Origin: Acidobacteriota bacterium
GTDB lineage: Bacteria > Acidobacteriota > Vicinamibacteria > Vicinamibacterales > 2-12-FULL-66-21
Assembly: GCA_003222675.1 (NCBI GenBank)
Contig: QHWT01000049.1
Location: forward strand, 41,257 to 105,256
Direction of reading: 5' to 3'
DNA: 64,000 nt
Shown here: piece after piece, positions 58,165-64,000 of the stretch
How positions within the stretch are numbered: the stretch's first letter is position 1
How the letters are laid out: every line of letters starts with the position of its first letter
The notes under the pieces: generated by a model
Told to the model about the DNA's origin: nothing
The model's input: the letters and a program-made list of their open reading frames with translations, nothing else
The model's database searches: none
Program-made: the position numbers and the translations under genes

Positions 58165-59052
58165 CTACAGCTTGTTGGCGATCATCACGATCCAGAGGAT
58201 GGGCAGGTAGATGATCGAGCCAAAGAACAGTAAGCGCGCGTCACGCACGGACCGCGTGCGCGCGAAGCGGAAGGTCAGATAGAGAAACGCCAGCCCGAGG
58301 GTCAGCGCGCCGGCAAAATACAGTCGCCCGGCAAGACCGATCAGCGTGGGCGCGAGGCTGAGCGGCACCAGCGCGGCGGCGTAGGCGATCGATTGGTGGC
58401 CGGTGCTCAGGCCATCGGGTTCGATGACCGGCAGCATTGGGAATCCCGCGCGAGCGTAGTCCTCGCGGAAGATCCACGCGATCGCGAGGAAGTGCGGAAG
58501 CTGCCAGAGGAACATGATCCCGAACAGCACCCACGCCTCGCTCGACAGCGCGCCGCGGCTGGCGGCCCATCCGATGACCGGCGGAAGCGCGCCGGGAATC
58601 GCGCCAATCACCGTGGCAAACGACGAGCGCCGCTTCAGGGGCGTGTAGACCACGACGTACGACAGCAGCGTTGCCAGCGCGACACTTGCGGCCAGCAGGT
58701 TCGCGGACGCGGCGAGCATCAACAGGCCCGTGAGCGAAATCGCGGCGCCAAAGACGATCCCTTCCGCCGCCAGCAGCCGCTGATCCGGCAGCGGCCGCAT
58801 GCGCGTGCGCCGCATCAACGCGTCGGCGTCCCGCTCGACCACCTGGTTGAACGCAGACGCGCCGCCGGCCACCAGACCGGTGCCGAGCAGCATTCCGATC
58901 ACGCGCACCGGGCCGAGACTGTCTCCATCCGCCATCGCATAGCCGGCGGCGGTCGACGCGACCACGAGCAGGTTCAGGCGCGGCTTGGCAAGCGCGAGGA
59001 AGTCGGCGGCGCGGGTCCGCGTGCTCGCGAGCGCAACGGCCTCGGACCTCAA
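58165..59052 (-). CDS. ctaB: Heme O synthase (protoheme IX farnesyltransferase)
   Basis: 295 aa, about nine TM helices. The first Asp-rich prenyl motif NQVVERDADALMRRTRMRPL and the second region (YTPLKRRSSFATVIGAIPGA) are intact, with EDYARAGFPMLPVIEPDG after it. It transfers a farnesyl group to heme b to make heme O in the inner membrane. Its start overlaps the heme A synthase stop by 4 bp (59049-59052), giving a ctaA-ctaB pair for terminal oxidase assembly; the oxidase genes are not in the window. The 58071-58164 gap to DUF420 holds a GGGGCTTCGCCCC hairpin. Confidence 0.95.
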   Translation of the reverse strand: MRSEAVALASTRTRAADFLALAKPRLNLLVVASTAAGYAMADGDSLGPVRVIGMLLGTGLVAGGASAFNQVVERDADALMRRTRMRPLPDQRLLAAEGIVFGAAISLTGLLMLAASANLLAASVALATLLSYVVVYTPLKRRSSFATVIGAIPGALPPVIGWAASRGALSSEAWVLFGIMFLWQLPHFLAIAWIFREDYARAGFPMLPVIEPDGLSTGHQSIAYAAALVPLSLAPTLIGLAGRLYFAGALTLGLAFLYLTFRFARTRSVRDARLLFFGSIIYLPILWIVMIANKL

Positions 59053-60032
59053 GGCCTCGCCTCCGCCTCATTGAAGCCGCGAACCGGCGAACCTGTGAAG
59101 CCTGAACCGTGAACCGTGTACCGTGAACCCGTGAACCGGTATGCGCGGAGCGTGAGGACAAGCGACGCGCCCAGGACCAGCGCGCCGTTGACCACGTGCG
59201 CTGTGTTGACGACCGGGTTCATCCCTGTCAGCACGACGAACGCGCCAAGCGTGACCTGCGAGCAGACGAACGCCAGCAGCAGGATTGACGGACCGACGAG
59301 CTCACGACGATCGCGATGATGAACGAAGACGTGACCCGCCGTCGCGAGGATGGCGAGCGTGACCACGAGCGCGCCGACGCGATGCGCATAGTGAATGGCA
59401 ATCTGCGGCGTCCACGCCGGCGGCACGAGATGGCCGAACGCAAGCGGGAATGTCGGGATTGCCAGCCCCGCGTCGGTATGCCTCATCGTCGCGCCCAGGA
59501 TGATCTGGATGTACACAGCGGCCGTCGTGAGCGTTGCGACACGGGGCAGCATCGAGTCCCGGGTCGCAAGTCCCGAGTCGCGAGTCGCGGGCGCGCGCCA
59601 TCCCGGCGACGTCGCCAGCGCAAGCGTCAGCGTGAGGCAGAAGAAAATCTGCGCCAGCCCCGCATGGCCGATTGACACCGCCGGCGGGAGCAACAGCAAG
59701 ACCGTGAGGCCACCGAGCACGCCCTGGAGAATCACGGCGCCGAGGCACAGGAAGCCGAGCGTCCGCACCCACCGCCGGGGCTCGACGCGCCAGGTCCAGA
59801 GCGCGAGGATGATCGTCAGGAAGCCGACCGTGCTGGCGATCAACCGATGCGTGTGCTCGTAACGAATCCCGCCCACCCATTTGCTCAGCGGAAACGTAAA
59901 CATGTTCCACCCATACGTCGTCGGCCAGTCCGGCACGGAGAGGCCGGACCCGGTGCTCGTGACCATGCCGCCTGCCGCGATCAGCAGGACGGTGGAGAGG
60001 GCCACGAGTTTCGCGTAGCGATGGAGCCACAT
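59049..60032 (-). CDS. ctaA: Heme A synthase (COX15/CtaA)
   Basis: 327 aa from MWLHRYAKLVALSTVLLIAA at 60032; the track start 60356 is in the neighbour. The four conserved His positions of heme A synthases are visible: RYEHTHRLIASTVG, VSIGHAGLAQIF, HYAHRVGALVVT and VVNTAHVVNGALV, with two pseudo-symmetric four-TM halves. It oxidises heme O to heme A. The loop between the halves has APATRDSGLATRDSMLP, encoded by an in-frame GAGTCGCGAGTCGCGG repeat (59546-59590). The C-terminus after ..LTLRAYRFTG is GGTTCAC-family repeat. Operon with ctaB. Confidence 0.94.
   Translation of the reverse strand: MWLHRYAKLVALSTVLLIAAGGMVTSTGSGLSVPDWPTTYGWNMFTFPLSKWVGGIRYEHTHRLIASTVGFLTIILALWTWRVEPRRWVRTLGFLCLGAVILQGVLGGLTVLLLLPPAVSIGHAGLAQIFFCLTLTLALATSPGWRAPATRDSGLATRDSMLPRVATLTTAAVYIQIILGATMRHTDAGLAIPTFPLAFGHLVPPAWTPQIAIHYAHRVGALVVTLAILATAGHVFVHHRDRRELVGPSILLLAFVCSQVTLGAFVVLTGMNPVVNTAHVVNGALVLGASLVLTLRAYRFTGSRYTVHGSGFTGSPVRGFNEAEARP
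59100..59143. repeat. GAACCGTGAACCGTGTACCGTGAACC repeat at the end of ctaA
   Basis: Short GAACCGT-family tract encoding the last residues of heme A synthase (GSRYTVHGSGFTGSPV), in the orientation that is stop-free on the transcribed strand. Confidence 0.7.
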
Positions 60033-60122
60033 AAGTCGAGGTCCGAGGTCCGAGGTCCGAGGGTCGAGGTCCGAAGTCCGAGGTCCGCCGTCCGAGATTC
60101 GAGGTTCGAGATCCGAGGTCCG
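60033..60122. repeat. GAGGTCCGAGGTCCGAGG tract
   Basis: About ten GAGGTCCGA-type units between ctaA and the upstream lipoprotein gene; same family as 5929-5962 (HAD gene N-terminus) and 23517-23550. Confidence 0.85.
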
Positions 60123-60124
60123 GA

Positions 60125-60919
60125 CTAATGAGTTGCGGTAGCCGGAGCCTTGAAGGTGAAGGTAATCTCCTTGGTTTCTTTCTCGCCGAGCGTCACGGAC
60201 TGCGTCTGAGTGCCGAGCTTTTCGTGCCACGCTTCGATCGTGTATGTGCCGGCGGGAACGGTGCGCAGATCGAACTTGCCGCCCTGCCCGGTGACCGCGA
60301 AGTACGGATGATCGAGCACACCAATGTACGAGTGCATCCACGAGTGCACGTCGCACTTGAACGGAATCATCACTTCCTTCGTGGTGAACGTGACGCTGCT
60401 CGTCATCGGCACCGGCTGGCTGAAATTGAATTCCTGGTTCGCCTTCGGCATGCCGTGCACGTTGTGCATCGTGCTGTCGGCGTTGACGACCTGCAGCGGC
60501 TGCGCGACGCGGATGCCGAGCACGTGCGGCACGTAGTGGCAGCCCTTCTGCTCCATCTTCACGGGATTGGTCGGCGTATCGAACAAGTACTTATTGCCGA
60601 TGCCATCCTTTATGTAGACGAACACGTTCTGAAGGCCGCCGTCCGATGCGGCATAGGTTTCCTGCGCTGCGCCTCCCTTGTTCTCGGCCTCGCAGGCTGG
60701 ATCGGAGGACATCTGAATCGCCGCATTCTGCGGCAACGCGCCGTCGACGACCACCTTGCCGCTGATCGAGCCGGCCTTCGCCTCGTCGACTTTCTTCGCG
60801 TCCGGCGCGGCCGCGGGAGATGCGGGCTGGGGAGACTTGCTTTGATCCGATCCGCCGCAGCCGACGACGATCGTCATCGCCGCGATGAGCGGCGCCATCC
60901 ATTTCGTGGCACGAGGCAT
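60125..60919 (-). CDS. Cupredoxin-like/carboxypeptidase-regulatory lipoprotein
   Basis: 264 aa. Lipoprotein signal ending MTIVVGCGG, Pro/Ala linker, then a beta-rich domain with STMHNVHGMPKANQEFNFSQ and MIPFKCDVHSWMHSYIGVLD. His, Cys, His and Met in the spacing of a blue-copper-like site (HNVH; C-x2-H-x2-M) suggest copper or electron-transfer chemistry. It finishes with a carboxypeptidase-regulatory-like strand set (GKFDLRTVPAGTYTIEAWHE). Located directly upstream of ctaA-ctaB, so a role near the respiratory chain is reasonable (inference). No strong Shine-Dalgarno. Confidence 0.8.
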   Translation of the reverse strand: MPRATKWMAPLIAAMTIVVGCGGSDQSKSPQPASPAAAPDAKKVDEAKAGSISGKVVVDGALPQNAAIQMSSDPACEAENKGGAAQETYAASDGGLQNVFVYIKDGIGNKYLFDTPTNPVKMEQKGCHYVPHVLGIRVAQPLQVVNADSTMHNVHGMPKANQEFNFSQPVPMTSSVTFTTKEVMIPFKCDVHSWMHSYIGVLDHPYFAVTGQGGKFDLRTVPAGTYTIEAWHEKLGTQTQSVTLGEKETKEITFTFKAPATATH

Positions 60920-60955
60920 AACGCACCATGAATATCACAGGGATCGACGATTGCG

Positions 60956-62332
60956 TCAGCTCCCGCTCGCTTCCTTGAGCTTTCTGATGATCCGATCCTG
61001 GATCCAGTGCCGATCCCACCACTCGACCGGATTCACCATCTGCCCGTTGACGAGCATGGTGAAATGCAGGTGGTCTCCGCCCGCAAGCCCGGTTTGTCCG
61101 CTGCGGCCGAGCTCCTGTTCCTTCGCCACCTCCTGGCCAGGCTGCACGCCGATCGACGAGAGGTGCGCGTAGAGCGATTGCACGCCCATCCCGTGATCGA
61201 CGATGACGCAGTTGCCGTAGATGCCGAGCGGCGCCGCGTACACCACCTTGCCTTTGTTCGCCGAGACGACGGGCGAGTTCACCACCTTGGCGAGGTCGAA
61301 GCCGAGATGCACCTGGCGATCGACCTCCTTGCCTTGATAGATGTATGTGCGCTGATCGGCAAAGGCGGCTTCCACGGCGCTGCTCGTGAACGGATGGAAG
61401 ACGACGCCGGCCCACAGCATTTCCGGAGATGACTGCCTCGCGAAACTCGCGATCTTCTCCGCGTTCTTGCGCCGCAGCTCGCCGTTGATCACGAGGAACT
61501 TCTGCAGCGTGTCTCCCTCGGGCTTTACCTCTGTTGTCGTCTCGAGAACGGCAGGGACGACGCGATTGAGGAAGCTGTCGTTCAGCTCGATGCGGCTTCG
61601 CTTGAACGGCTTCGGGAATGTCAGCTTGTCGAAGTCCGCGCGCGCGCTGTTGCCCGCTTCGTCCCTGGCGTATGCATACATCGGCGTGTTGACGTCCTGG
61701 TCGAAGCGCAAGGCGAAGAAGGCGATCTTCACCGCCGGATCACTGATGTGGACCCCTTCGAGCTTCGCGCCGCTGGCGGGATAACCCGGATACGTGAGGT
61801 CGCCGACCTGGATGCCCGACTCTATGTCGCCGGGCATTGCGCGGTACACCACCATCTCCGAGCCGCCAAGGTTCACGTAATGCTTCGTCGAGAGGACGGC
61901 TATCGTCGGCTTCTCGAGCCGGACCTGTACATCGCGCGTCGCAATCGTTTGTCTCTTCCGCATCGCGCGCAGGACCGGGCGCGTGGCCGTGACGATGATG
62001 CGTGCGGGACCGGTCTTGAGGTCGGGAACCGCCTCGCGATCAATCGTGCGCGTGACGCGCACCTTGTCGACGGATTCCTGTTTCACCTCGGCGGACCCGG
62101 GAGAAGCCAGCGAGAAGAGCGGCGTCTGCCTGCCGTTCTGCTCGAACGCGATCGTGATCGTGTCCACCTTCGCGCCTGGCGTGGAGATCTCGACCTCAAC
62201 GGGAGTGGACTGGCCGACGTACTTGGTGGGCTTGGCGATCTCAACCACGGGTCCGGGGAGCCGTCCCGCGTAAACGAACACGCCGCCTGCCACGAGCGCG
62301 GCGATAAGTACCAGAGCCAGCAGATAACGCAT
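60956..62332 (-). CDS. M23-family metallopeptidase
   Basis: 458 aa. N-terminal TM anchor (LLALVLIAALVAGGVFVYAG), a long beta-rich middle, then an M23 (lysostaphin/LytM-type) domain at about residues 330-440 with zinc ligands in QVHLGFDLAKV (H-x3-D) and GGDHLHFTMLVNG (H-x-H), plus SLYAHLSSIGVQPGQ. Active site complete. It acts on peptidoglycan cross-links in the periplasm. Its 5' side faces the tandem array. Confidence 0.92.
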   Translation of the reverse strand: MRYLLALVLIAALVAGGVFVYAGRLPGPVVEIAKPTKYVGQSTPVEVEISTPGAKVDTITIAFEQNGRQTPLFSLASPGSAEVKQESVDKVRVTRTIDREAVPDLKTGPARIIVTATRPVLRAMRKRQTIATRDVQVRLEKPTIAVLSTKHYVNLGGSEMVVYRAMPGDIESGIQVGDLTYPGYPASGAKLEGVHISDPAVKIAFFALRFDQDVNTPMYAYARDEAGNSARADFDKLTFPKPFKRSRIELNDSFLNRVVPAVLETTTEVKPEGDTLQKFLVINGELRRKNAEKIASFARQSSPEMLWAGVVFHPFTSSAVEAAFADQRTYIYQGKEVDRQVHLGFDLAKVVNSPVVSANKGKVVYAAPLGIYGNCVIVDHGMGVQSLYAHLSSIGVQPGQEVAKEQELGRSGQTGLAGGDHLHFTMLVNGQMVNPVEWWDRHWIQDRIIRKLKEASGS

Positions 62333-62349
62333 ATCTCACGATGATAACA

Positions 62350-63100
62350 GCCACGGATGGCGCGGATACCGTTGGAGCCACGGATCACACGGACAACACG
62401 GATCAAAGAACATTAAAAAATTGAGATCCGTGAGATCCGTGAGATCCGTGGCCTCGCGTTGACCGAGTGGGTGTGGTTGCCAGAATCAGTGGTTCAACCG
62501 CCACGGATGGCGCGGATACCGTTGGAGCCACGGATTACACGGACCACACGGATCAAAGAACATCAAAAAATTCTGATCCCGGGAGATCCGTGAGATCCGT
62601 GGCCTCGCGGTTGACCGAGTGGGTGTGGTTGCCAGAATCAGTGGTTCAACCGCCACGGGTGGCGCGGATACCGTTGGAGCCACGGATCACCCGGACAACA
62701 CGGATCAAAGAACATTAAAAAATTCCGATCCGTGAGATCCGTGAGATCCGTGGCCTCGTGGTTGACGATGGGGCGTGGTTGCCAGAATCAGTGGTTCAAC
62801 CGCCACGGGTGGCGCGGATACCGTTGGAGCCGCGGATTACACGGACCACACGGATCAAAGAACATTAGAAAATTGAGATCCGTGAGATCCGTGAGATCCG
62901 TGGCCTCGTGGTTGACCGAGTGGGCGTGGTTGCCAGAATCAGTGGTTCAACCGCCACGGATGGCGCGGATACCGTTGGAGCCGCGGATCACACGGACCAC
63001 ACGGATCAAAGAACATTAGAAAATTGAGATCCATGAGACCCGTGAGATCCGTGGCCTCGCGGTTGACCGAGTGGGCGTGTGTTGCTACAATCAGTGGTTC
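62350..63100. repeat. 151-bp tandem array, about five units, upstream of tRNA-Glu
   Basis: Units repeat every 150-152 bp (anchor GGTTC at 62491, 62643, 62793, 62944, 63096). Each contains CCACGGATGGCGCGGATACC, GGATCACACGGACAACACGG, an A/T-rich AACATTAAAAAATT, GAGATCCGTGAGATCCGTGG, TTGACCGAGTGGGTGTGG and CCAGAATCAGTGGTTCAACC. The last unit runs into the tRNA-Glu promoter. This is not a CRISPR: units are near-identical with no distinct spacers. Confidence 0.93.
63063..63091 (+). promoter_or_regulatory. tRNA-Glu promoter TTGACC-N17-TACAAT
   Basis: A sigma70-type -35 (TTGACC, 63063-63068) and -10 (TACAAT, 63086-63091) with 17-bp spacing, ending 11 bp before the tRNA. In the four upstream array units the same place reads TTGACC-N17-CAGAAT (one copy TTGACG), so only the last unit has a good -10. 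Confidence 0.8.
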
Positions 63101-63102
63101 GA

Positions 63103-63177
63103 GCCGCTATCGTCTAGGGGTCAGGACACGTGGTTCTCAGCCACGGGACCGGGGTTCGAATCCCCGTAGCGGTACCA
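63103..63177 (+). tRNA. tRNA-Glu (CTC)
   Basis: Cloverleaf by eye: acceptor GCCGCTA with TAGCGGT, D-arm with AGGGGTCAGG, anticodon stem-loop CGTGG-TTCTCAG-CCACG (anticodon CTC), T-arm CCGGGGTTCGAATCCCCG and encoded ACCA end. Anticodon CTC reads GAG. No other RNA gene was found in the window. Confidence 0.93.
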
Positions 63178-63243
63178 ACTCTCGCCACGCCCCTCCTGAA
63201 CGTCGCCTGTTCGGCCTGTCTCCTGACGCGCGGGGATTCGTTG

Positions 63244-64000
63244 ATGCTGACACGACGAACGATGATGATGCAGCTGCTCGCCGGCGCACTGCCGGTTGCC
63301 TGTCTGCCGCGCTGGGGCGGTGTGTTCCGCGACTCGGCATCTCAGCCGTCAGGCCACACGATTGCCGCGGGGCCGTTTCGACCGTCGTGGGATTCGCTCA
63401 AGCAGTACCGCGCGCCCGATTGGTTCCGCGACGCGAAGTTTGGCATCTGGGCGCACTGGACTGCGCAGTGCGTTCCGGAGCAAGGCGACTGGTACGCGCG
63501 CCGGATGTACCTCCAGGGTGATGCGGCCCACACCTTTCACGTGCGGACCTACGGGCATCCTTCCGAGTTCGGATTCATGGAGATCGACAACCTCTGGAAG
63601 GCCGAGAACTGGAATCCAGCGGCGCTGATGGATCTCTACATCAAAGCGGGAGCGAAGTACTTCGTCGCCCTGGCAAACCATCACGACAATTTCGACGCCT
63701 ACGATTCGACGCACCATGCGTGGAACTCAACCCGCATCGGGCCGAAGAAGGACATCGTCGGCACCTGGGCGAGGCTCGCGCGTCAGCATGGGCTGCGTTT
63801 TGGCGTCACCAATCACTCTGCGCACGCGTGGCACTGGTTCCAGCCCGCGTACGGTTACGACCCGGAAGGCGACCGCGCAGGCGTGCGCTACGACGCGTTC
63901 AGGCTCAGGAAGGAAGACGGCAAGGGCACATGGTGGGAGGGGCTCGATCCGCAGGAGTTGTACACCGGCCCGAACATGGTCATGCCCGACGGCATAAGGA
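63244..64000 (+). CDS. Alpha-L-fucosidase, GH29 (5' part, runs off the window)
   Basis: Open from the ATG at 63244 to the window end, so absent from the ORF track. It begins MLTRRTMMMQLLAGALPVAC, a twin-arginine-like/Sec signal. The mature part shows GH29 features: WFRDAKFGIWAHWTAQCVPE, GAKYFVALANHHDNFDAYDS, STRIGPKKDIVGTWARLARQ and GLRFGVTNHSAHAWHWF. It would release L-fucose from glycans in the periplasm or outside the cell. 252 codons are visible; the catalytic acid/base region is beyond the end. Confidence 0.9.
   Translation, partial: MLTRRTMMMQLLAGALPVACLPRWGGVFRDSASQPSGHTIAAGPFRPSWDSLKQYRAPDWFRDAKFGIWAHWTAQCVPEQGDWYARRMYLQGDAAHTFHVRTYGHPSEFGFMEIDNLWKAENWNPAALMDLYIKAGAKYFVALANHHDNFDAYDSTHHAWNSTRIGPKKDIVGTWARLARQHGLRFGVTNHSAHAWHWFQPAYGYDPEGDRAGVRYDAFRLRKEDGKGTWWEGLDPQELYTGPNMVMPDGIR

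Noticed and set aside
62350-63100. CRISPR array
   Set aside because: Units are nearly identical over the whole 151 bp, with no variable spacers and no cas genes.
63024-63521. 165-aa plus-strand ORF across the tRNA
   Set aside because: Reads through the tandem repeat and the tRNA-Glu gene; a shadow.

Overview
The window reads as a high-GC chromosome segment of an Acidobacteriota bacterium, most likely of the Vicinamibacteria type. This is an inference from gene content: large Oar-like TonB-dependent receptors, 'VWFA-related Acidobacterial' proteins with TPR tails, sulfatase-TPR fusions, and many short intergenic repeat families. No 16S gene is present to confirm it. The segment starts inside a TonB receptor and ends inside a GH29 fucosidase.

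Layout. 1-3.8 kb: two TonB-dependent receptors (-). 4.2-6.6 kb: a small operon (-) of a DUF1684 protein, a HAD phosphatase and a SirB1-type protein. 6.6-11.1 kb: RND efflux adaptor and pump (+). 11.2-12.7 kb: two secreted or outer-membrane proteins of unknown role. 12.7-17.0 kb: a second RND adaptor/pump operon (-). 17.0-18.5 kb: a low-complexity secreted protein with a frameshift. 18.9-26.6 kb: a fatty-acid beta-oxidation operon (-) in the order TetR regulator, FadN-like hydroxyacyl-CoA dehydrogenase/enoyl-CoA hydratase, two alpha/beta hydrolases, thiolase, acyl-CoA dehydrogenase. It has a palindrome resembling the Bacillus FadR box at the regulator start codon. 26.6-29.2 kb: a four-helix-bundle protein and an ABC-2 transporter pair. 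29.5-34.9 kb: CsoR-like metal sensor, third TonB receptor with a strong terminator, and a large lipoprotein. 34.9-45.7 kb: a run of VWFA, TPR and sulfatase-like genes (-). 45.9-49.5 kb: a serine hydrolase/NamZ fusion and a frameshifted GGDEF protein. 49.62-57.68 kb: an integrated mobile element. 57.7-62.3 kb: heme A synthase, heme O synthase, DUF420, a copper-protein-like lipoprotein and an M23 peptidase (-). 62.3-63.2 kb: a five-unit 151-bp tandem array ending in a tRNA-Glu gene. 63.2 kb to end: GH29 fucosidase.

Two themes stand out. First, an 8-kb integrative element (49621-57675) can be delimited from sequence alone. It has an 11-bp direct repeat at both ends, paired CCAAGGTAAC arm-like sites inside each end, a P4-type integrase, an AlpA-like regulator, and one 17-bp motif upstream of both alpA and int in the same orientation. 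It sits in the 3' end of the DUF420 gene and appears to have replaced its last codons. Second, at least seven dispersed repeat families occupy intergenic space and also run into reading frames. They add a VHGSS-repeat tail to an ABC ATPase, hydrophobic VTVTVP-type linkers inside FadN and a VWFA protein, an extra segment inside thiolase, an N-terminal extension on a HAD phosphatase, and C-terminal tails on several others.

Four genes are each split by one apparent indel (near 17220, 49245, 51249 and 55166). These may be real decay or assembly error; raw reads would decide. No CRISPR array, rRNA or recognisable transposase was seen.
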